Positions 48,053 to 58,850 of a stretch of DNA of 64,000 bases are shown here, in pieces. Position numbers and translations under genes: made by a program. The stretch lies in the NCBI GenBank assembly GCA_022497155.1, contig MU385784.1, positions 1-64,000 of the forward strand, written 5' to 3'. The stretch is from Whalleya microplaca (Eukaryota > Ascomycota > Sordariomycetes > Xylariales > Xylariaceae). Within the stretch, counting starts at the first letter, position 1; every line of letters begins with the position of its first letter. Under the pieces are notes generated by a model. It worked only from the letters and a program-made list of their open reading frames with translations, did no database searches and was not told the DNA's origin.

Positions 48053-48083
48053 GGATCTCGGAGCAATAATTGCTCCGAGATCC
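48053..48083. repeat. Perfect inverted repeat, 15-bp arms
   Basis: GGATCTCGGAGCAAT is followed after one base by its exact reverse complement. It could be a hairpin tip of a mobile element relic or a protein-binding palindrome. No direct evidence of function is visible. Confidence 0.9.
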
Positions 48084-51000
48084 ATTGGCTTAAGGGGGCA
48101 CTACAACCAATACCCCTATTATCGTGATAGATAGCCACATGACGGATACATTCATCACGACGACCCGCCAGTGCTCAAATTTAGTCTCGTATTGACCTAA
48201 GGAGTTATGACTGGCCCTGTATAGAACGCAGCTTACACCTCTGGGCTTGGGTGACATTTACTCATAATCAAGTGTCGTCTCAAAGCCTCTTCCTCGATTT
48301 CAATAGCTGGACTCAATATGGCCTGAGTTATGGGAGGTTACAAGTACAATTCAGCAACAGCACGACATGCTAACTAGAGGCGTACTACCAAACCATCTGA
48401 AACATGTCATTAGAGGTCATCCCCTATGCGGCATCCTAGATTGCAAACACGTGAGTTGTGATTATCATGCATGCGTTCTATGCATGGAAAAAATCGGTTG
48501 GCTCTCATTATGTAGCAATTTTCAGCATCTGTGATATGCAAGCGTGCAGGGGTGGGTTGCATGAGAAGGCTTAAAATCCTACCGAAGGATGGACAAATTA
48601 ATTGGACATATAGAGACTTGTTTGATTGGATTGTGAGATGGTCGACTTTCATAGCAACAGTCTGAGAGTCATCGGCTGATGTTAAGATCAACTCAAGGAT
48701 CTTATGTGAAGGCATTGGAGGAAATCACGTATGCCATTACACTGAAGCACAGCGATCTTCATAGACACTAAGAGAAGGTAAGATATGTAATTTGAGATAA
48801 GATACTCTTATAGTATCGCTTGGAAACTATGGGTAACTAGGCTAGAGGACAAGCCTAGGGGTTTAGCTGGCCTCCACTCAGCCCTATGAATGTGGGAGGC
48901 CGCGCGGCCTTGCAACCAGTCGGTGATATCTAGTGACATAGGTTATGTGAATAATTAGGACGAATTTCTCCTCGCTACTCGCTACTCGGCCTCTGCTGTG
49001 CCGACATACTCGAGTCATGTCGAAGATGGTAGTCTAAAATGCCCTGTCATGCTGTCTTTTATTGTTAAATACTGGGTATAGATATATTAGGTCCAAGGGG
49101 GCATCAAGGGGAGATCGACAAACTATATATAGAATGCCGGCACTGTAGAACTAGCGGAAAACATGGGAACTTAAAGGATCCAGAAATTGAACAAAATATC
49201 CATAAGTCCGGGTCTTTTAAGTTGCTGCATATGAGCTCTTGGATACTAGATCTATCCCAAGAGTAAATGGGGAAAAGAAGAGCTACCCAAACATACGGCA
49301 ATAAGGAAAATGATTTACACAGGTGATTGGATTTGTTGAGATGTTAACACTACCATGTGTGTATTGCATAACCACTCAGTGACTAGGTATTGAGCCTTGG
49401 ACGATCTCTATGTCTGTTTCAACTACAGCGCTGTGTGGCCAAGCTTCTGGCTTCGAAAGACAGCGTTTGGAGTAAGCGTGGAAGACGTGTGTCTGAAGTA
49501 CCGCCAGAAGCGCTTGATCCTGCAGATTGCCACGAGTACTCAGCCCAAACTGTGGGGTGAAGCCTACGCTAATAATCCTTGAATATGGATTTCGGTACTG
49601 TATGAGATCAGGAGTTGGTCTTGTTGTAACATCGAAGTCATTGCCATTATGGATGCCCTGTCTGACTACTATTATCGAAACTATGTATTCCGCAATGGGA
49701 TATTTCGTAACGGACACCATAGGATAGCGAGTACTACCTACTGTTCATAATAAGGACTAGTAGTCAAACGTTAGACGCTGAGATCTTCCTAGTATCCTAG
49801 AATGTGTATATACAACTACATATCTGACTACCTCTGGCTGTTTTTATGTATTCAACGAGGTTTCCAGGTAACTAGTCCTTGTTCGAAGCTTCCTACTGTG
49901 TATAAGGCCCAGAAGCCGTACGGGCGCGGAGACTATTCCGCCTGTCAATCTCCGGGCTATCTCGGTTGTTAGTTCTGGGGACCTTGCTTTAGAGGGTTAA
50001 TAAGCTACCGCCTTTACTAGGGTGACCATCTCTGAGACATCCCAGTCCAGTACTTATATCTGCTAATAATTTGTGACTGGATGCTTGTACTTGATGGGCT
50101 CGTATGTTTCTGGCTACATAAGAGCGCATACAAAACACTTCCATGAGAAAGTACTGATCAGGGTTGACCCGGTGGGAATTGACTCAGTAAAGGCGGACTG
50201 GGCATTACGATAAGCTCACAGCATCTTCCGAAAAAGGAAATATTTCCATAAATGCTCTAGTGCCAGATCGACAAGAAGGGTGATGACGGGGCCCCACTCG
50301 AATATTGGCCATTCAAGAGCCGTCAACTCCCGTTCTGATTGTGCGGGTGCTTTCGTCTTGGCATTATCTTGACCGATATCTGACGCTTCTAACTAGAAAT
50401 CGTAGAAGGGATCGGACCGAACTTCAAATCGCTACTCTACATACTTTTTCGACAAAGACGTTTAGGGAGAATATAATAGTATTTTAGGGTAGTAGTTGAT
50501 CTATCAGTCTATGTCACCGACTAGAGCGGACCATTTGCTCTCCTTTTTCCATCCCTGTTTTACGCGCATGCGTAGCTGATACGTTTTGTCTCCGCTTCTT
50601 TCAGCCGCAAGGACAGCCCCATCCCACTGTCCATGCTACTCTCGACGCTTTTCTGTGTTGTATTATTACTCTGGATCGCCCAGTGACCAAGTGGCTATCT
50701 CTGGGGCTTCTCTGTTCCCTTTTCAGCTAAGCCCTCTTAGGACGGGCCCAAGAAACAACTCGGCTTTGCATGGCCACAACGACACTTAACGATCGGGCCA
50801 ATCTACCCGAACCTTGTTATAAATTTAGCTTGGAATGCTGCTGGTCGCGTGTCGCAATAAGCTTCACTGCATGGGTATGTGTCCGAGGATTGGTACTTAG
50901 AGGGGGCTGTTGCTACCAAATATACTAGTTCCATGGCATAATAACTGACCAAGTCTTCTAGTTCTTGCTGTTCAGGACGCCGTTATTAGATAATAGATCT

Positions 51001-51218
51001 GTAGGGCACTAGCCACCTGCACTGATCCACGAGGGACTTCGTTCATGGCCCTCTCTCCATGTATGTATGCACCTCTAACCAAGCGTTAGCACTCCATAGC
51101 CGCTAAGAGTAATATAAGACGAACGAGCATTTCTACGTTAGGAAACGTCGAAAGACATCCGGGCCAAATAACCTCCAACTATCCCAAATCATACAAAGTA
51201 TCATTCCAGATAGTTATT

Positions 51219-53142
51219 ATGGATCATTTCAATGCCACTGTTTTCAATGGTTCCATGGTGGCAACTAGAAGAGGGTTCCAGGTCACTAAACACAGACATC
51301 GAGGGACCGCCTTCGTGAATTCTTCTGCAGGCGATATCGAACAACATAAATCAACCCCTAAACCAGCATATTCATTGCCTATCCGGAATACTCAATTCAA
51401 ATTTATTACCAATGGCGAAGGCGCGACGAAGCTTTCTGTTCCAAAACGAAGAGTCCGAAGATCTAGATCGCCTTCAGAGAAGATACCAGGGTCAGGAATC
51501 AAGACGTCGAAGAAGCTAGCTCATGACTCGCCGAGAAGTCGACAGTCCAGTTATTCTTCATCCATATCCTCGGAAGAGTGCCCCAGAAAAGAACCCTGTG
51601 ACCGAGTCAAAGTGGAACACAGCACAGATGAGAGCCTTCAATCGTTGCCGGCCTGGGCATCCTACAAACTACCGGAAGAGCTCCCAGAATCTTACAGAAG
51701 GCTCCTATTCATGTGTCTTGCGTTTGCTCCCAATAATGATTATCAGTTTGATGAAGGCGGAAGCTTAGAGTACAATCCCTTGGATGTACCAGAGAGATAT
51801 GTCTGGTTGGTTCAAGATCCCACGAGCCTCCATTGTGCAGTTACTCTAGGGGCACTATTCGACGCTTTAAGATCAGGGAAGCGAGACACGCCAAGCTTGC
51901 TGTCGCTGTCCTCACAATTGTCGTCGATTATAAACCGACGTCTCAACCAGAAGACACAAAATGGGCGAGTCCGCGATATCACGATCCATGCCGTCGCGAC
52001 GTTGGCTATACTTGCAGTATGACTCCTATACTCTCTAAATTGGAAATTGAAAAGCACTTCTCATAACGTATTGCTTCATCATAGGGTTACCTTGCCAAGC
52101 ATGATCATTGGCATGTTCATATGAGTGGGCTCCTGCGTCTTATCGACTTGGCTGGCGGACAGCATAAATTAGATGTACAGACCGTTACGACCATTCGCAA
52201 GTGAGTCACAGTTTCGGTGGATGTCAAGCATGATGACTAATGATGACTATGAGCAGAGCGGATTTCGTAGGAGCCATTTCGGCAGCCACCAAACCCTGCA
52301 TACCTTTCATCAGGCGGCAAGTTCCGTTAAGCTGCCCAAATTCGGTCGTCAACCAAGATCAGCATGCTAGAGATCTAGGACGGCACCTCTCCGCCTGTGG
52401 CTTAAGTATATCCGTTATTGACACTATTACTGGGGTTGCCGGTTTCAACTCGTGTATTTCACTGCCTCTGGAACTGAAAGGGACGTTTAGGTTTGATCCT
52501 GAGGTGGCTATGGAACACTACTATTACCTTGGCTACAAACTTTTGACGGTTCCCGAGCCACTCAGGCAATTTGACGAGGTAGTGTCTCCGACGACGACTC
52601 GCAATCTTGCAATAGACATCCCATCGAATCCGGCGAGGGCTTTGCGAGGGCCCACAGATGACTGCGCAAAATCGATTGAATCTGCAATGCGAATTCTAAC
52701 TCTCATGTATATTCGTGAGCCGACCTTTGATCTTCCCTGTGGAGAGACGATACTCTTTAAGCTACTCGACGAGCATCTGAGGAACATCCTGAACACTCGA
52801 CGGACACCATCTTCCTTGGAGTCACTTATCGACCCCCTTTTACTGCAAGATTCGTATGCCAGACAGCGCCCAATACTCATTTGGATCTGCCTCGCAGGTG
52901 ATCTATTCTCAACACTCAAGGTCTTGTCACATGGAGACAATTCCCATCAAACTAGTGGCTCCAATATTTACCAAGAGCTACTCGAGAACGCTCTCGGACC
53001 GGTTGCATCTACACACCTAGATCTTGTATCGGAAGATGATCTCGAAGTTTGTAGGTTACTTGACTTGAGATGTCTCGGAGGGCAGAATTGGAATGCTAGG
53101 CAGGCTATGAGGCATATCCTAGGGCTTATCAAACAGGAATAA
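51219..53142 (+). CDS. Fungal transcription-factor-like protein without zinc cluster
   Basis: Three exons, 51219-52016, 52085-52200 and 52257-53142, give 599 residues. Introns are 68 and 56 nt (GTATGA..CATAG; GTGAGT, branch GACTAAT, GAGCAG) and keep the frame. The N-terminus is short (GFQVTKHRHRGTAFVNSS) with a basic KRRVRRSRSPSEK segment at about 75-90, a possible nuclear signal. No Zn2Cys6 cluster is seen. From about residue 150 to the end the protein is helical, with ITIHAVATLAILAGYLAKHDHWHVHM and GLLRLIDLAGG, which resemble the C-terminal regulatory region of Fungal_trans_2 proteins (often annotated as tachykinin family in fungi). A regulatory role is inferred from the family only. The gene looks intact in an otherwise gene-poor area. 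Confidence 0.75.
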
Positions 53143-55847
53143 GGAATATTAGGGGGTGGCGAGATCTTCATGCGGATACCTCAGCGAAACTATCGGCGTT
53201 ATAATAAGAAATGATACCATTCTGCCAAGGTTCTCATGACTAGCCAACACCAGCTATGACGCCCGTTACTCGGTTGCAACCCCAACTCTGGCGGGCCGGC
53301 CTCAAGCGAAACTGCAGTGGAATCTGCTTGGAAGCGACCATCAGCGACTACGATTCCCTAGGCTAAAGAGACGCCTTTGGGAGTGGACGAGAGTACAATA
53401 CCCGTCTCATGCCAATATGTCGCCACCTCATGAGCCTCAACCTAAATCCTTAATAATCCACTTTTCGCGGAATGCTACCTACGATCTAAGTACGATATCG
53501 AACTATCGTCTCATATATGTACGCATATGTACACCGCTGCGCCGCATGAGGCATTGATAGCCTTGTAGGAATGGCGCTGGCGGTGTCAAGCTTTATTTGC
53601 CCTCGACGATCCTCCGTCGCTGGGTGGGATGGCTGCTGCGCCTCGCATGGTCTGGGAGCCTGTCCCTGCCGTTGTTCTTAGTAGCATCGGAGATCGATGG
53701 ATCTGATAATGGGTCTATTTCTGTTTAACCTTATATCCCTGCCTGCGCTAATGGCGGCTGATCCTCTTGGTATTAAAGCATATGACAGCTCACCCGCTGT
53801 TAAGCTACTTTCAGTATTATAGGATTGCTAGATTTCACTAGATTGGAGTAATCGTGTACGCATCACGATAACGCTGCTTGACACTGCCGAGTTGGAAACC
53901 ACCACGCGATGCTTGCGTCGACGCCGTACTGTTGGATAAAATGAAGTCTTTGATTGGGGTTCGAATTCAACCCTCGCTAACTATGTGCGCTATCGCACCA
54001 ACACAGCTGCCATAGAATCGTGAATATATCAAAGAGGCATGAAAATTTTTGCATAAGTGTGTTTTCTCTCATTATTTCTCGCAATCAACTCTAACTATTG
54101 GGTCTTATCGAGCATAGTAGGTCGCGATGCGAAAGCTCAAAGTCACATTTAAGACCCACAGTGTAGCCTATGTTAGTTTCTAGACCGTCCTACTGTACAT
54201 ATCGGTTAACATATGTTTTTCCCTAAACTGAGGCTATGTGCGAGAGCTCCATTAAGTAGTAAGTCTTAAGCATCGTCACGTTAAGTGGTTCACTCTAGTG
54301 ATCCGCAAAGGCTTAGAGAGCCGGATCTCGTTGGATACATTACAATGTAACACCATGCATTATGCTAATATTCGAGGAAACGTATGATATTGCAAAAGCG
54401 ATGCTGGCATCATAGTGTTATTCTAAGATGTATTACATAGCATTAGAGCATGTCAATGTAAAATTTTACTAATAGGGAGGCAAAGAGCCCATTGAGTGCT
54501 ATAATAAGTGCATTCTCGTCGAGGCTTTTGCATAGTCTTCCCATCGTGGCAAAACCCTACAAAAAAGATAAGCATGACATTTAGCCATGCAAAACTCAAC
54601 TTTACTGGCACTAATTTGACTGGATCTAAAATGTTTCTATACCTGTAACCTACAGGTCTGTATTAAGAACAGAAAGCTACAATAGGGGTATCTTCGCCTA
54701 TCCCCGTCTTCTCCCTAGTTGTAATTATGTCTGAATGACTACTCTTGTTAATGACTCGAGTGAGCTATTCCTCCTTGAAAGTAATGGCGGATTTCAAATA
54801 TACACTTAGCAGCATAATCGAGAGGCTCATACTTCTCGCTATTTCATATATATAAAATGCTGCCAACTGCTTATATCTAATGTTAATGCTAGCTATGTAG
54901 CTACATATGCATATGTGTAAGTTTATAAATTAAGCACAATGTTCTACTCCGTTTCTCCATTGTCCTGTTCATTGTCGCCTTAATCAACTATATGGAATGT
55001 CACTGGCCTTTCCCATGACGTTGTGTTACATGAAACCCTGTACCTAGGTACCCCGCTTTATTCAAGTATATATAAAGGGTTATTACCCATTTACCTGATC
55101 TTGCTTATAATGCCTTAAAGCAACTCCTCTTTTTCAAACACGATTTATCAGAAACTCATTTTGCGACCGGTCCCTCTGAAGGAGAAGTGGAAGGCTGAAG
55201 TAAGGAATGATATCAAGACTATGTACCAGTGTTCAACAATAAAGTCTTATAAGTAGGCTTTATAAAGGCATAGAATATGGCCATCTGCTAGATGACGATA
55301 CCCCTTAATTATTGGCTTACTATTGGCTAATTGTTTGCACTATGAAGTGGAATATAGTCGTTTTAGACGTTTCGGTGAATGTTAGATGAGCTTGCTCATT
55401 GTTCAGGACAAGGTGGCTGAGTACGGTATTAGTGTGGCGGAGAAGAAACATACTTCGTACATATACAAGTCTGCCTTCCAAGGTTGCACTTTCCAATCTA
55501 GCTTCCAATCTAGCCTTGCCTCCGACTCTATATATATTGCAAATTCTACTCATACCACTTGACTCGATCCTGTCTAGTTCTCTATTTAGCATATACTTTA
55601 CCAATACTGGTAGAAATATGTCTAAAGTCGGCTGTCCAAATTGCCCTAAGGTTTCCGTCTTACAGTGGAATACAGGTACGTTGCCGTATTAAAAAGATTT
55701 ATCAAATGCTTACGTAAGCAGAGACTAGCAGCTGGCAACGTCATTCGGCGAGCCCTGGTGACTTAAATGAATACCAACAGGCAATTCCTATAGAATCGCA
55801 GATATGTATTATGTCAGTATAAACCCTTTGAGTGACGGACCGAAATA
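53143..55847. other. AT-rich intergenic region
   Basis: No gene recognised. An open frame without start at about 53290-53560 ends in a stop and has no domain. A TACCTAGGTA palindrome at 55041 lies just before a TATATAAA element near 55070, which could be the promoter of a transcript leading to the CorA-like gene. Confidence 0.45.
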
Positions 55848-56942
55848 TTGACCTTTGCAAGCCTGGCTAGTGCCAACAAAATCCGCGCGTGTCCTTCGTG
55901 TCGGTCATCTCTTACGAATGCATTTTGCATTCCTCAGATATGGTGGTCAGACTTTTGCCAAAACTCAAATGGATACCTTGGAAGTGAGGCCATCACACAC
56001 GAGGGTGCTGTCACAGGATTCAGTATGTCGGACACTGCCGGACGACTATATATAAACGCTGACAAAACCAAAGGCACGTGGGCCTATTTTGAAGTAAAGC
56101 AGCTAGACGCCGAAATGCGATATCAGTGGTATAAGATTAACACATTTATACGGTGGTTGGCTCCTACGAAGCAAACCGTAATCCTCGCTTTTGACACCCG
56201 ATCGCCCATCACAGAATGTATTCAAGACTCGTTGTTGAATCCGGATCCGAACTGTCTTGATGATCCTTTCTGGGTCTATGCTAGGCTAGCATCTAATATA
56301 GTGTGTTTGCAAGACGCTGCTGTCTGGGGAATACGAAACCAGGTCAGAAGGATCGAGACGGAGAGAAAACCGATAGGAAGGCCACAGCCGGACTACCGGC
56401 TCCTTCACGACATTGCCCGTCATGCTGTACATGTATCCGAAACTCTGGATGTCGCCACAGAGACTATGGAGGGCATCCTAGCACAGCATGACGACTTTTT
56501 GAGTCAATGCTTCCCAACCGCGACGATTAAACGAAACACTTCAGATGGCATTTATCGCCAGCTAATATTTTGTAAGAATATGATTAGGAATCTTCGCCAT
56601 CGCTCAGTTTCGAACCGAGAGAGGCTTCAAAATGAGATCCAGCTTGCGTACAACACGGTTGCCCAATACGATACGGAGGTATCTGTCCGCATTGGACGTG
56701 CTGCGCAAATGGACAGCGCCGCTATGAAGACAGTCGCTTTCCTAACAATGGCATTCCTACCGGCAACTTTCCTCTGCGCAGTTTTTAGCACGTCTTTCTT
56801 CAATTACAATGCCGACATAGACTCCTGGAGTGTGTCGAGCAAGTTTTGGGTCTACTGGGTATTTGCCATTCCAACCACCTTTGGTACTTTCGCTTTGTGG
56901 CACGTTTGGCACAAGATCTTCCCGCCCACATCCACCGGGTAG
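55848..56942 (+). CDS. CorA-like membrane protein, 5' end uncertain
   Basis: About 364 codons are open to the stop at 56940-56942. No Met lies at the beginning of the frame; an in-frame stop at 55833 means the true N-terminus is in an upstream exon not resolved, or lost. Near the start are WWSDFCQNSNGYLG and YFEVKQLDAEMRYQWYK; then DYRLLHDIARHAVHVSETLDVA, RNLRHRSVSNRERLQNEIQLAYNT, and AAQMDSAAMKTVAFLTMAFLP leading into the first of two C-terminal membrane helices (FLTMAFLPATFLCAVF; FWVYWVFAIPTTFGTFALW). This is the layout of CorA-like proteins abundant in filamentous fungi. The GMN motif of true CorA magnesium channels is absent between the helices, so transport of Mg2+ cannot be assumed. An upstream Met at 55618 did not splice in frame in my tests. 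Confidence 0.65.
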   Translation: MTFASLASANKIRACPSCRSSLTNAFCIPQIWWSDFCQNSNGYLGSEAITHEGAVTGFSMSDTAGRLYINADKTKGTWAYFEVKQLDAEMRYQWYKINTFIRWLAPTKQTVILAFDTRSPITECIQDSLLNPDPNCLDDPFWVYARLASNIVCLQDAAVWGIRNQVRRIETERKPIGRPQPDYRLLHDIARHAVHVSETLDVATETMEGILAQHDDFLSQCFPTATIKRNTSDGIYRQLIFCKNMIRNLRHRSVSNRERLQNEIQLAYNTVAQYDTEVSVRIGRAAQMDSAAMKTVAFLTMAFLPATFLCAVFSTSFFNYNADIDSWSVSSKFWVYWVFAIPTTFGTFALWHVWHKIFPPTSTG

Positions 56943-57432
56943 AAAGCTAACGGTAGATGATTCTGATTCTGAAGTTAGGGCTACTATAAAAGAGCTAATA
57001 AAAGACCTGGAAGCTGGGTATAGTTTCTGCGGATCCTAAGTTGAGAGTACAGGAGGTTGAGAAACTACACAGAACATGTATCATGTTCTTCACGACTTCT
57101 AAAATTTTCACCCTTTAGAACTCCCGAGCCTTGACACATATCAGAATTGGGTAGCGCAGGGGATGACTCAACATAGTGGGATTGTTACTGAGCTGGAAAC
57201 ACTGACTTAAATGACGTGCCGTCTTTGAAAAGCATGGAAAATTGGAGGTAGGTAAACGAGTTGAATGTCGTATCGTGTATGGGTATCTCGAGAAAGATCT
57301 AATAATCTAAACAGCTGAAATGCGCCATCCTTCATCTCTTCCTTTACTATATTCATGAAACCTAAATGATGACTTACGAAAGCCTTTTAGTCATGTATTT
57401 CTCCTCCCGCCCCCATGAACGACCTTTCCCCA

Positions 57433-57472
<40 letters not shown>

Positions 57473-58850
57473 CTCCCCCTTTTCATGATTCCACCTTCCC
57501 TTTTATAAGAACCCTGTTCCATAGACAACTTCTCTACACGAACCACAGTAAAGACTAGGGATCCAACGGCTGTTCTTATGAGTTTCACTCATATCTCGCA
57601 CCACCTTATGCTTGGACCGGTTGTTAATGCTTTTCATTCATAGATCTCGAGTGCCGGAAGAAACGAGAACTCAATATTCCTAGTATCTAGTATAAGGTAG
57701 ACTGAATCGGATTTTATATTGCCATCTTAATCAGCAAGGAAATTGTGGTCATTGTATCTCGTGAAGAGTTAGCTGAGAAAGTAGTGATTTTACTAATCGA
57801 GGATAAGGGGTATGTCGCTACGTTATATAATGTATTGCTGTTAACTATGGTGGATATCGTGACTCTACAATGAAGTTATACATACTATGAATGATGACAA
57901 TCTTGAAAGATCTATACAAGCTTGCGGCAGACAACAATGCCTATAATATGGACATATCAATATGAGATAAAATAATTAGGGGGATGACGGCTTATCGAGT
58001 ATATACTGAAGCTAAAAGGGGGAGTGCCCCGCGTACACACATACATCCATACGTACGTACATACGTACATATATACATATATATACGGCCATTGGATATG
58101 TAGCTCCTCCCCCTTCTAGTATTATTTCTTAGCCATATCCTGTTCATAAATAGCCTAACACCCTCAATAGAAGAATTTGCCTGGTTAGTAAAGATATAGC
58201 CGGGTCTGTGTCTATTGTCATCTATTTGGCTTCAGTTCCAATATATTTGCTATTCGAATTAGTACCGCATGTTATCCTTGGGGACTATGGACTTAGTTGT
58301 TCCGGGGCTTACTTTATGGTACTTAAGAGGTAGTCCTATCTCAACAACCTTGTAGATGTGCCTGTCAGGTCATCAGCACAACCGATCACCAAATGGGATA
58401 TTAGTAGGACTTATCTAATATCGAAGACTGTTTGAAGTATAATGTACTATAACTTTTCCTCTTTTGAGTATTCGTGAATGGGAACTAGGTACTTAGGCAT
58501 TCAATGTGACATATCGTCGAGGAAGAGGGTTATGGCCCGTGTGCAGTCTACAAGATTGTCTTCTATCAACACTGATGCTCCTGCAGCTGTATATGGCTCC
58601 ATAATCAGTGGCTTTATAATGAAGTCTATTGTTATTGGCTACGGTACTCAGATGACAACAATATCACTGCTAGCATTGTACATGGAGGATGAGATATGTT
58701 TCAAATGGCACGGCTAGAAGATTTTAAAATGAGCCTTTCATTCAAGTCATTGCTAACTAGCTAAGAAACAGAAGCCATCGCGCAATCAAATAATCACAGG
58801 AATTCCGTATCACCACCCTCAATGCTCCGTACAGAGTTCGCAAGTTATCC
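56943..58850. other. AT-rich intergenic region
   Basis: This holds a (TA)17 microsatellite and further CATA/TA tracts near 58030-58090. No gene was supported. Confidence 0.5.
57435..57468. repeat. (AT)17 microsatellite
   Basis: Thirty-four nucleotides of perfect AT dinucleotide repeat. Confidence 0.97.

Larger units (their letters stand above)
47036..51218. other. Gene-free region with relic structure
   Basis: More than 4 kb in which no coding frame exceeds about 115 codons and none shows a domain. It holds a 13-nt triplicate repeat (47521), a perfect 15-bp inverted repeat (48053), and many stops in all frames. It may be decayed repeat DNA, but no transposase or reverse transcriptase motif was identified. 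Confidence 0.5.

Noticed and set aside
53290..53560. Open frame of about 90 codons after the transcription-factor-like gene
   Set aside because: No start codon with support, no splice link to the gene upstream and no recognisable domain.
53955..53985. B-box-like GGGGTTCGAATTCAACCC
   Set aside because: It is an imperfect palindrome without an A box or tRNA fold nearby.
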